From Dictyophora rubrovolvata (taxonomy: Eukaryota; Basidiomycota; Agaricomycetes; Phallales; Phallaceae), in NCBI GenBank assembly GCA_029959195.1, contig CP114119.1:1860001-1924000 (forward strand): a DNA stretch of 64,000 nt. The letters run 5' to 3'. Numbering within the stretch: the stretch's first letter is position 1; each line of letters starts with the position of its first letter. The notes under the pieces are model-generated. The model was given only the letters and a program-made list of their open reading frames with translations, made no database searches and was not told the DNA's origin. The translations under genes were made by a program, and so were the position numbers. Positions 23,517-34,707 of this stretch are shown here, piece by piece.

Positions 23517-25295
23517 CTATAAACTTCCCCATCCCTGGCCTACCTTTACTTTCTCAAATATCCGAAATAGAGATATAACCAAATTCGTCACATAAAATAT
23601 TAGGGCGACCATAACGACAGCTATTAAAGTACGCTGATAATCACAAAGATGGTTCGCAGTTTCAAGCATTTCCGGAGTAGCTGAATTGGTTAGGTTAAAA
23701 TAAGCAAAAGGATTCTTTAATTAGAACAATAGCTTTTTTTTCACAAAGTGAGGAAAAGAATACACGTACGATTCTCTCCGAAGAGGGACGGAAGAGACGG
23801 TAATTCCGAGAACCAAGAGATTGATGAAGGCGGTGCGCAATTTAACCGTGATGTAAAATAGTTATCAAATGAGAGTGCTAATTCCGCAGACCATGCGCAA
23901 ATAAATAGCACTTCGAGGAGGGTATATGCCAATTTAGCCGAAGTCCGCCATAGACCAAGTGGCCGGCCGAAGTATTCAAACTGATTTTTGAAAAGAAAAA
24001 AAAAAAAGAAAAGAAGTTGTTATAAGCAAGTCGTGTTGCAGCGAATTCGTAATGTAGCTATTAACTCACATAGATAGCAACCATAACATGGATTAAGGTT
24101 AACGGAGCAAAGATTATGGCTAAGAATCTGGTCAAAAAACAAGAAACATGCATCAGTTCGCTTCTAAGTTATCATTATAGCGATTCCCCCTTACGGCGAG
24201 CTACCCACTGCCCCTAGCAACCTGTCTTTTTCCTCAACAATACGTATTCTGATAGCAAATGCAAGCGCCACAGTCGTAAATGAAATGTTTATGATACGGG
24301 AAACCTGTCCATGGGGAAAGATTAAGGGAAATGAAAATTGAAAATGAAAATGAGCAGTGGAGCCGATTTAAAAATAAACGTACCAAAGGAACAGAGTTAT
24401 TATGCAAAAGGTAATGTCGTATTCGCTTTCGTAACGGTTTATGGCTTCTGTCAATATAGTCTTGACCATTTTCTTTCGTCCGTGACATATAAGGGGCGTT
24501 GTTCTCCAAATCACCTCGACGGGTGAATATATTATTCTGAGCACGAGGCGTCCAAGGAGTGTCCCACCCGGGTGTTTTAGTATGCGAAACGGTGAATGGG
24601 GGTTCTGGCGGGACAGGAAGCTGTAATCGCGGCAAAGCTAATCTACCCTCACGTGAAGTACCACTCGTAGTAGTATTATTAGTATAAGTGGTAGTGGTAG
24701 TAGCAGTAATCGGCTCTTCAGGTGGAAGTGGAGAACGAGAAAACCGTTTCGTTGGAAATAATGTTGATGAATTGGGATATTTGATCAATCTTGGAAGAAT
24801 GGGACGAGTCGGTACACTGGATGACGGATTGTCATCTGTGTTCTGTTTATTATTCTTATTATTATTATCGTTGAGATCAACAGACGACGAGGAATTTGAC
24901 TGCCGAGTGAGTTTCACGTGAGGGAATAAGAAGTTCCAGAGGTGGTTGCTGTTGAGGGAGCTACCATGACTTAGGGACAGATCTGATATGGTCGGTGCTA
25001 CATCCCCCGTCGGGCTTCCGGACGGGCGACTTCGATCGAATGTCGCACTGGCACCAGTTTCGTCCTGGGGTGAATCCGGTTCGTCTTTAGCCCATGCTAA
25101 ACAAAACAAAACACTTCTTTAGACATAAAATCGAACAGAAAAGGAAAAACGATTACTATACTTACGAGGAGCTGTTACTACAGGTTTAATCGTGGGTCGC
25201 GATGTCGCTGCACTTTGCTTCGCTGAAGTGCTTTGTAGGCTACGTGTTAAAGAAGGCTCTCGTGAATGTGGGTTATCGGGCAACTGAATCGACAT
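23517..25295 (-). CDS. Fungal four-helix membrane protein, SRF1 (phospholipase D regulator)-like
   Basis: Exons (minus): 25295-25166, 25096-24384, 24304-24195, 24127-24070, 23980-23770 and 23680-23517, 461 residues. The N-terminal half is disordered, with Asn and Thr runs. The C-terminal half has about four membrane helices: [47 protein letters not shown] and [19 protein letters not shown]. It also has blocks typical of the fungal SRF1 family: [32 protein letters not shown] and [10 protein letters not shown]. Yeast Srf1 regulates phospholipase D Spo14. The family name is recalled from sequence pattern and not confirmed; function here is inference. It is convergent with the NUFIP-like gene, 335 bp between stops. 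Confidence 0.7.
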
Positions 25296-27302
25296 AAATT
25301 AAAGTAATTGGTTATTAGGTTGAACTTAGAATTGAGGATGTGAAGAAGAAAAAAACAGTTGTAGTGGGGAAAAATCGCGACCTTCACTACGGCTTGATGC
25401 GACGTCAAAGGGAGACGAGATTAATGAGTCATCAAGATTACATAATTATCAAGGCACGCGGCCCGGAAATGACGAAGTCGATCGGCAACAACTTGGCAAA
25501 ACTCACACCAATATTGAATTCCGTCAAGCCTTCAACATTCCATTATGTACTTGCTTTGCGGTCTCTGTGAGTCAAATCGTTAACCGACTTGGATCGAAGA
25601 TCTCGACGCCCGTTCCGAGTTAGGTTAGAAAAAAGCCGACGTCAAAAGCGCCACAAAATCATGAAAAGACTCGTGCTTTTGAGATCGCAAAACCATTTGA
25701 AGATTGCCTTCTTCCTTCGTTAACCGTATCAACATCAAGACGCTAGAATTTTCATTACTCACCTTACCGTGAGATCTGTTTTCCTTCAGTTTTGGTCACA
25801 GAGAGTAGTGGACTGTAGAAATTTTGAGTCGACCCGGAGCTGCAAGAGTATTACAACTAATATTGATCATGTAATAGTAGCGTCCTTGGCAGTGATACTG
25901 CTTAATACTTATACCGATTTCACCTGAGATTCAAGTTATGGTCGTGTGCAAAGTAAAAGTCAGCCAAGACACGAGTGAAATTCCAATTTTGGGAAAAATC
26001 TGAATCTGGAATTCTTTTCGACAATAATATATATAAGTATCCACACGCCATCAAATGTTTTCGCGACTCGCGTAGCTCAAAACGTGATGGCTCTGTGAGA
26101 GAAAAAAATATGTACATGGGTGGAATTTGATTCACGAATGTTGGGTGTATGATTTTCCGAAATCGCGTTTCCCTCCAGGCTTATATTACTACTCTCGACG
26201 CGGCCTCCCAACAGTTTCAATTTTACAAAATAAGCCCAAGATGCAATAGCTGTATAAGAGCCCGTCAGATCAGACGGTCGCCTTCTGTGGTTCCTGAATG
26301 GCAATAAAACCTTGGGAACCACGTTAATAGGGTGTCTGTTAAACCTTCAAGCATTCAGCTTCCAGATTCGGGAGATGCCATTCTCAAGCTCAAGCTGTCC
26401 TATTTCTGTAAACTTTAAAGTTGGCCCTGTGTTGTGTGCATGCAATAATAAAAGGAACGCAAATTTTGATCTTGATCACTGGTCTAGAGCCATATACATA
26501 TTCAGTTAGACAATCAGTTCAACGTCAAAAAAGATTGAAGACAAAACGTTCTCTTGGGACGACCATGATAATGGGCTAGCAGGATTTGCGAACCTTGTTT
26601 GTGGAATTGTCTACGTCATGCTACATAAAGATCATAGCACATTGTTTGCCCTGTGTCACTTCCATTAGACCGGAGCTACATTTAACCTGGAAACCGGTTC
26701 CGTTGAATAGGTTCCTTAGAGTAATAGGATATTGATAAGTACTTAACGGCTTTTTCCAGGATACTATGGCTCAATCAACGAATACAGGAGGTCGAGAAAA
26801 AGGATTTGACATCGCAAATTTCCGGTCGTATCCTTCTAAATTTGTACGTTAGCAAAGTCAAGAAACTGTCTGACTAACAATCGTATCATATCATTGAATG
26901 CCAGCCCGTCTACATGAATAGCATAAAGACAAACTCGCACACGAGTGTTCCTGAGTCGGGGCCATCCTAGATTTGCCGTTTGCTTCTAGCTTGCGTGAAA
27001 CCTTTGTGGGTGGAGACACGACGATACTATTGCTCAATTAAAAAAAGGACAGTAGCTTCACACGTGGCCTCACGTGGTTTGTTTGAGAACCTAAACATAA
27101 GAAGATGATGGACATCGAAAAGACGTTCGCAGTAGTTCAGCGTTCTCCTAATAACGACGGTACAAAGAAGCGTCGCTATGCTCCGAGGGCTTCCGATCAA
27201 TGTCAAGTAAGCATCTTCAGTCAGAATACTCCCCTTCAAAAAGAATGGATATTCTTGAAAGAGTTGAAACAAATTCAAATAAGTAGGGAAAGGAGGGATT
27301 AG
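25296..27302. other. Intergenic region of 2.0 kb without a gene
   Basis: Open frames here are below 85 codons and carry no recognisable motif. The right part should contain the 3' end region of XRCC2 and the left part the SRF1-like promoter. No repeats, RNA genes or mobile-element features were recognised. Confidence 0.5.
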
Positions 27303-28554
27303 CTAGGCCGCCACAATATCTCGCTCCAATATGCGGAATCTGAATGTGCCAAATGAATCGCCAGAATATACTGCCCCGTCGTCAGTGGGAGCTATTCGCA
27401 CATATCCTTGAACTTCTATTGGATCTGAGTCTTCTTTTCTTCGTAGTTTTTTCATGAATGACTCCGGTTTCTTGTGAGCAGAAGTGTGTTCCAACCGGAG
27501 ATTAAATGCTTCTCTGTTTGTTTTCGCCGGTACACCAAACAATGTTATGTGTATATCGACTTGTAAGCTTTCTTCTGGCACTACGAGCCTAGGGGGAATA
27601 TCGAAGAGAGAGGGATATAGCGTTCGGGGGACCTGTTCGGGAAAAGGATCAAGGAGCCTATCAAGAGAGAGATCAGTGCTTGTGGGGTAGAGTCCCCAAT
27701 TTACTAAAACAATAATTGGCGCATGTGAAAGTTTAAACGATTGTAGAGAGCGCAAGATATGTTTCTGAGGGTTAAGTCGGAATGATGGAGCTTTGGGGGC
27801 AGAAGGTTCAGGCTGCCATTTGTCTATCCAATGAAACGAACTGATGGAATCAACAAAAAGAAACCGAATGTTTTCTTCCGGCATTTTTTCCATGTGGTAT
27901 TTAGGAAGGTTTTCGAGTGTTGCAGCCAGTTGAATAGAGGATTGAGGACGAAATATATGCAATCTAGAGAGGGATTCCAAAGCAACGGCAGAAGTGTCTA
28001 TGAATGAAGTGTTTTCCTCGCCACAAGCCATATTGAGACGGGTAATTAAGATACCACGGAGCCGAGAGAGATTCCACCGGGCATCACAATCCAGCACGAC
28101 GACAGAGGATTGCCAGCCACCAAGATGGACCGTGCATTTTGCGGGAACGTCAAGTTCTTTGGGCAATAAGCAATGTGCCGCCAAATGATATAGGAAATGA
28201 GTCTTTCCCGAAACAGCAGGGCCTTGAATCTCTATCACATCTCCGGGATTGAGGGGTGAATCCTTTGTAAGTCCAAAACTTCTGGCATGTTCCAAGATAT
28301 AGCTATCAAGCTCTGGGAAGTGGGTAAAATTTGCCGAATAACCTAATGCAAAACCTTATCAGATTTTGTTATTCTATAACATTCGCGAGACTGATGTCTG
28401 GACGGACTCGGTCGACGAACAACATTAAATAACTGCAGCAAGCGTTAGTTTAATGAGCAAACGAGAAGTTATTATCATGGACAACCTGCTGTGCAGTCTC
28501 TGTGAAGATTCCCTTGTAAATATCATCGAGTGAAACTCCACTCTCGTGAGTCAT
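27303..28554 (-). CDS. XRCC2: RAD51 paralogue XRCC2
   Basis: Exons (minus): 28554-28486, 28432-28381 and 28342-27303, 386 residues. XRCC2 is a RecA-fold RAD51 paralogue that supports homologous recombination. Evidence: an N-terminal MTHESGV resembling the ESG start of XRCC2, GDVIEIQGPAVSGKTHFLYHLAAHCLLP with an intact Walker A (GPAVSGKT), VVVLDCDARWNLSRLRGIL, and FLFVDSISSFHWIDKW, the Walker B-like strand with the XRCC2 FYWID signature. The second intron is 38 nt by this model. The last exon is very secure; the first two small exons rest on frame consistency. Yeast lacks this gene, but many filamentous fungi keep it. It is divergent from the coiled-coil gene, starts 244 bp apart. Confidence 0.87.
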
Positions 28555-28798
28555 TCGAAGAAGCAGTTGGAAGAATGTTTATTATGCTTTCCATCGTCTC
28601 AGTTGTCAAGAAAATAATAATAAAAAGATACGCACATACCTTGCGCACCCTATTGAAAGAATTTCGATGCTAGAACGTGATCATCAATTATGCGATGGGT
28701 TCTGTCTGGCACTGCGACGTATGCTCAGTGGTTAGTTAATTGAGAGCGGGGGTCACGGTGACCAGATGTGACAATCACGCCTTGTAACTTTTGCCTTG

Positions 28799-31331
28799 AT
28801 GGCTACTAGTAGTCCTAGTCCTCCTCCGGTGTCCCGCCCTCCTCGCAGGCCAGTGTCGATTGCTGGCACGCTGAATTCCCCAGCCTCTAGACCCAAGCCC
28901 AGTTCTGTTTCGGCAATATCCAAGGGCGCAACCGCGCGGGCAGCTGTGTCGACACGCTCAGGACCGCCGTCGAATGGTCGGAGAACACCCAATACCACCG
29001 CCTCGTCCCCAAGGTCAAGTCCTGTTCCTGGCGAGGAATCTCAGAGCTCTCGGGATGCCCTGCTTTCTAGTTTGAAACGGGAAACCGAACAGAGGGAGGA
29101 GGTACGCTACTTCTTTCATTCTGTTATATTTCCAACCAGAGTGCAAAGTTTTTTTGACCTAACTATAGTTACTTGTACGTCTTCAAGAAAAAGAAACCCA
29201 AGTAAACGAAGCTCTCAAAGAAAATTCTAGTATTTCTACCGCATTACACGCCGCCGAAAGTCGTCTTTCTGAGTTCTATGCCGAACAAGCTCGGATGGAA
29301 GAAGAGATGGCTGCTCGTATGGAGATCAACGAAAAGTTACGCACACAAGTTCGTGAACTGGAGAAGGACAAACGAGAAGCACTACGACGATACGCCGAAC
29401 AAACTGCAAGCTTTGAAGCTGAACGGCAAGCTTTATATGACAATGAACAGCATCTCAAATCCCGTATTCAGTCATTGACTGCTTCGCGCAAGCTTCAGCA
29501 GGAAGCAATAGACCAGGCTAAAGAAGAACTGGCGGAGCGTTCTTCTTCAACATCACCTGAAATTCAGGAAGACCACCGTGACATGCTGTTTCCTTCACCC
29601 CGGCCACCTCGCCCCGCTCCGAAAGACGACGACCCGGACGTTTCCGACGGCCCTGAAATAACTTCTTTGAAGCTCGAACTGTCTACCCTTACTACTAGTC
29701 ATGCGTCCCTTCAAACGACTGTTCAAATTCTTCAGGCAGAGCTGACCGAATTAAAGCGTGTTAACAATGCTTTACAGGAGGAAAATGAGAGCTACAGCCT
29801 TTTGCTTATGGAAAGGGCTTTGAACGGTTCAGGTGCGGATATGTTGCGACGAGTAGGTGGGCAAGACGAGGCTACCAGCAGCCACACAGAGTCATTTAAT
29901 ATCGCGGAGGACCGGAATCTCCCCGAAGAAATTGAACGAGGCAGCATACGCTCGAGTAAAAAATCCAACTTGGACCGTGTCATTGAAGACGACGAATATA
30001 CGTTCGATGCTCACAACAATGGCGATATACCAGCCTCTTTGGCAGCGGAGTTACAACCACAAAAGGAAGACGTTTCAGCGCCACTTTTGAATCAGAGAAG
30101 GAGACGAACTCGTGCTAGTTCGACTTCACCATCGCATCCAGGAACGCCTGTCGGGGAGTCTCTGGCAGATCTGCCCATCACAGGTCCCGGCCTTGATCTG
30201 GCGGCTGAACTAGGTCGCGCAGAGAACAAAGATATTTTAGACGGCGGTGGCACCACAAGCTTATCGAATTCTGGTCAGAAGTTTTCGGATTCGCCGATGA
30301 TGGTTAAAGATTCGGGCGGTGAAGTCGAAGCGCTCAGGCAGGAGGTCAGGTCCCTCAAGGATGCGAACAAGGCACTATCGTTGTATGCAAGCAAGATCAT
30401 TGATAGGATTATCATGCAAGAAGGGTTCGAGCAAGTTCTTTCCGTTGATTATGACAGTAAGTCCTCCGGTCTTAGATCCCCCGGCGCCTTCGAGGGAGCA
30501 GTAGCTAAAGCCAAGGAGACGCCTGCAAAGTCGACCGCCCCTAAAATCCCAGGATTCTTTTCGAATCTATCGTCATCGTCAACGCCGAAAGCTCCAGCTC
30601 CGTCAACGAATAAGGAAGGCCTGACAGAGTTTCCTAATACGGAAAAGGCCGAGAAGTTAACAGCTTTTGACGTACGCCCCACACGCCCCGTACCGTCAAG
30701 TGCGGAAAAGAGAAATCGTCGCTCAATGTCGTTTGATTGGAGGTCTTTTTCCATGTTTGGAGGAGGTTCGAGCTCGGCGCCGGAAAAGGAGAAGAATAAT
30801 TTACGCCCATTGACTCTTCGTCCGGGAGCGCCTTCTTTGACGAATGCCAGGAAACTCGAAAGCGAAGAGGATGATGATGATAAGAAGGAACGAGAACGAC
30901 TGAACGCGACGATGAAACTCATGGGCATCAAAAAGCCGCCTGAGGAAGTAAAGGCAACTTCTTCTGTTCCCGCATCTGAGGCTCCTTCCTCAAAATCTTC
31001 CTCCTCAAACCGATTCTCCTTTTTTGGCCTGATTTCTAAGTCGAGTCAGGCCCTAGTCGAGCCTTCTACACCCTCCGCAGAATTAACTAGCGAAGCTTTG
31101 GAACGGGCTGAGGCTGAAACTAGTTTGGCTTCGCTTGATGCTAGAGAGAAGGCTTTAAGTGCGGAGATTGCCAAAGGACATGGAAGTGGTTTCACAGAAC
31201 TTCAGATAGAAGGTCGTCTAAGTTTGGGAGATCAGTGGCGAAGTCAGCGTAGTCGGAGTGCGAGCGGAAAAAGTCATAGCAGCGGTGCAAGCACAGTTTG
31301 GAGCGCCGGCCTCAGAGGAGAGGAAGAGTAG
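28799..31331 (+). CDS. Coiled-coil protein of unknown function
   Basis: Exons: 28799-29101 and 29169-31331, 821 residues. The N-terminal 75 residues are Ser/Pro-rich and disordered. Residues 80-260 form a long coiled coil (LLVRLQEKETQVNEALKEN through LTASRKLQQEAIDQAKEELAE). A second helix pair appears at about 295-335 and a third near 510-550, with ALRQEVRSLKDANKALSLYASKIIDRIIMQEGFEQVLSVDYD. The last looks like the most conserved part. The tail has Phe-rich short motifs (PGFFSNLSS, FDWRSFSMFGGGSS, RFSFFGLISKS) spaced in disordered sequence. I recognise no named family; fungi have similar coiled-coil proteins, sometimes labelled M-protein-repeat proteins. No enzyme motif is seen. Confidence 0.85.
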
Positions 31332-31544
31332 CGACCTTTCTTCTCTTATTTTATTCTATTTTTTTCTTCTTCTTGCATGTCAGCGTTCGGGAAATTTTAC
31401 CTTTTGTATACCGCCACTAGCAAGGAGAGAGGTATTATATCCATTGGCCTCATATACCAGTTTGATTAATTAATAGATAAATGTAATTATTCAATATCCA
31501 CATGCACGGTCATTATTTATATATCGAACAGATATTTTTTCTCT

Positions 31545-32333
31545 TCACTGGTGCTTTACCAGGGTGTTTTGAGCATGTGTGCGAATCGTCTGAAAGGGAT
31601 TGGATACAAATTCGGGAGTTTGTAAAACCAGTTTATGGCGAAGACTCTCTAAATGGCTGTGTGGAAAATCAGAGTGAGTCAAATCAGAATCAAAAAAATT
31701 AGAAGAAGTAAAGTCCAATACAGTGTTCGTTGTCTTTGCTTAGATGTTAATGACGAAGGATTCCCCTCTCCTATTTGACCTTGACGAGCACCTAGGGTGT
31801 TGGCGTGGATGTCCGAATGATCCATGTCAACAGCGGCGATAGCTTGCTCCACAGTTTTAAGATCAGTAACGAGTTGATCGTTTGCTTTACGTTTCAATCG
31901 TTTTCGGTGTGATTTAGAGTGCGGTGGAGCAGCAATCCCCAGTCCTGTGGTCGGTGTCAAATACAATTTTTTGTACATTGTTATGATATAAATTCGTACG
32001 CTGCTTGAGAGTATCACGACGCAAACTTTGCTTCTGCTTCTTCGTCATCCCCACTGGTCGTGTTGTTTTGAGTCCCGCCGGATTACTAGGTACCCCCTGG
32101 ACCCGTAAACATCGACTCAGGAATTAGCAATTCTTTTCCTTGAGAGATAAGCAAATAATAGTTTTTATTAGTACCTCTTGATTTTGGGGATCTTTATTAA
32201 CGGCATCTGATGACTGTGTTACGACTCCGGTTTTACGAATTTGCTCGTGCCTTGGGGTGCGCTTTCTGCGACCGACAGGCTATAATTGCAGATAAGAAAA
32301 ATTTTGAAGAAAAGAGAAAGGAAAGCTTACCAT
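31545..32333 (-). CDS. SLX9: Ribosome biogenesis protein SLX9
   Basis: Exons (minus): 32333-32331, 32279-32175, 32096-32000, 31944-31722 and 31656-31545, 179 residues. Slx9/FAM207A binds pre-40S particles and helps process and export them. Family features: Lys-rich KKQKQSLRRDTLKQRLG, then SKSHRKRLKRKA, the GQIGEG segment with SLTSKQRQRTL, and the C-terminal PEFVSNPFQTIRTHAQNTL. Exon 1 holds only the ATG, followed at once by GTAAGC. No other ATG gives the frame upstream of PVGRRKRTPR. An in-frame ATG in exon 3 would give a shorter protein starting MTKKQKQ. Exons 3-5 are very secure, exons 1-2 good. Confidence 0.87.
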
Positions 32334-34707
32334 TCGCTATGACTATACCAGCTTATCAGACTGGATTAGATTCTGATTGCACTGGGAAGAGACGAGAGCT
32401 TTGAGGGTGTATTACATAATCGCTTGTATGTAAAGGTGAAGTCTCGGAGAAATATGACCCTCGTCGACACCAGAATTACATTGAACACGAGGTATTTTAA
32501 TAAAGTCCGGAGGCTGCAAGAATGTTCAAATTATCACAACGGCGGCCAATGTTAGTCTCTAAATGGGGCAGGGGCACGGTTGATAATGATTGTAGCCAGA
32601 CTTGACGACAGTATAAAAATAAATTACGATATATAATAAATACATGTGTTGCAGTTTGCAATATGAAATTAGAATATTTATCTATCTTCGTGAGCGATGA
32701 GCGTCGCAGAAAAAGAAAGAGTGAATATTCGGGAATGACAAAGGGACAAGCGATATAAGGCGAAGAAGGACATTTAAGCGAGTCTGACTGAGCCACATCG
32801 AAAGGAAGCTTGATAACATTAAACAGGGTAGAATGGCCATTGTAACAGCAATCCCATGAAGAATACGAATATGCCAAGGCACGCCGTCACGTGAGGGAAG
32901 GATAGTCTATTACTCTAATTCAGTTGCTTCCACGTGGGGGTTATACGTAGAAGATCAAGAAAGAGCCTAAGGGTGATTAATTGAATTGTACAAATTCACC
33001 GCACAGAAAGACACTACGTCCTCGATTAGGCATCGTGCATACGTTTAGTGGCGCACAAATCATGTTTACGTCCAGTCTTCGAGTCGTCATACATGTATCC
33101 CATAGGGATCTTCCTAGCTAAAAGTGTTGCCAGGCCGATATTGCGTGCTTCCCGTTACATCAGTGATAAGCGTGCCATACCCATACGTACGCTATTAGCA
33201 AGCAGGAATGACTGTTTGGCAGCCATACGATTGCGATGTTTACCTCCGTTCCCAAAAAAGATATTTTGCAGCAAAAGGCAAGGCCCAATTTAGCTCACAG
33301 TCCCTGCGAAACGATCCCAAGCGGCTCCTTGGTAATAAATCAAGCAATATCGCCAAACAGTCGCGATCGCCAACACTTGCATGCAACTGGGCAGATGTGA
33401 ACTGTGTCCGAGATGGATTTCACAAAGTTATGACGCCATTAAAAATAACCTTACTAGGCTTTTTCTCGAGCTGTGTGCTCAGATCCCTCATCATTCAGAA
33501 ATGTCACTGGTCGCTAAACAAGTCCAGAAGGCCGAATCGCGGTAAATCACCGTACAGACGCTCCCTTCTCACAACCTTTATTCTTCGGATTTTCTTGGGA
33601 TACCCCACCTATTACCTGATCTCATATCCAAATCAGATCTACTTTTTGATCGCGTGAGGAAACTGATTCCTAGGATAGTAGGCACTGTGTGAGTATGTCA
33701 GTAACTCTACTTTATACTTTATCAATTTAATCTGAACGTTTATACCTTTATTCTTTTGAACAGACGTGTGCGTTCGAACATCATCACACAGGACCGTGCT
33801 TAATTTGTGAGAGCAATGAACACGCGAAATCGTTTATCATTTTATTAAAATATGATCTCACTCCCTTATTTTTATTCTTAAATAAACTTGAACTGGTGAC
33901 TTCCGTTCTATTTTTTTTTTGTTCGTCAGAAGGCAGTTTCCTAAACATATCTAACGGTTCGTGACACCTACCCGGTTTGACCCTCATTTACACGGACCAT
34001 AGGAGAACCCAAACTCATCGTTAAATATAAAATCTGATTACACTGCATGTCAGTAGCTGCATACCATTTAATACCGGAAATATCGGAGGTCAGCCTCAAA
34101 TTCGATTCGAGTCGCCACTCTAGCAGATATGAAACTGTAAGTATGAGAATCGCTTTTAATTAAATTTACCCTTGTCTACTTTTAGACTTTCTTTGGTCCT
34201 TATTTGAAATAGATGTAGATTGACACTAATATTGGCACTGGATCGTAGGGATTCCAGATGAGCCAACCATGCAGGTCTGGAGGTTTCTGAGCTTATTGCA
34301 GTGCTTAACCAGTTTATGGCACCAGACTAATTGCCCATGTACGCATAGCTCCACAAAGGCAAATATATCAAAAAAAGGGACATTGGCATCTGAAAGAGTT
34401 TGTAGTACGATACGTATACGCAACAAAAAGAATAATATTACTTTTAAAGTTAAATGGTGCATTAAGTGTGTCCGTGAGCCCCGGTTATTGAACGATTTCG
34501 TGTCACAAATGTGATAAAAGGAGAAATAAGAAGTTCAGCAACATTCTCTGTAAACCAAAAAGGAGATGAAAAAAGATACGCGCTCTCGTGTGTGAGGATT
34601 CTTAGGTAGTCCATGTAGACAGTCATACCAGGAAAGGAACGTGGCTGTTGTGTTAGCTTTCGAACCCCGACAAAAAATTTACTTCCGTTCCACAATTTGC
34701 TGTTAGG
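32334..34707. other. Intergenic region of 2.4 kb without a gene
   Basis: Upstream of both SLX9 (minus) and eIF3b (plus). It should contain both promoters. Open frames reach 149 codons (plus strand, 33,208-33,657), but none shows a known motif or joins to others by good splice sites. No repeat or RNA gene was recognised. Confidence 0.5.

Noticed and set aside
28343-28354. 12-nt intron (GTTTTGCATTAG) in XRCC2
   Set aside because: Too short to be spliced; the 38-nt intron keeps the same frame.
33048-33657. Overlapping plus-strand frames of 81 and 149 codons between SLX9 and eIF3b
   Set aside because: No recognisable protein pattern; the frames overlap each other in different phases and lack convincing introns.
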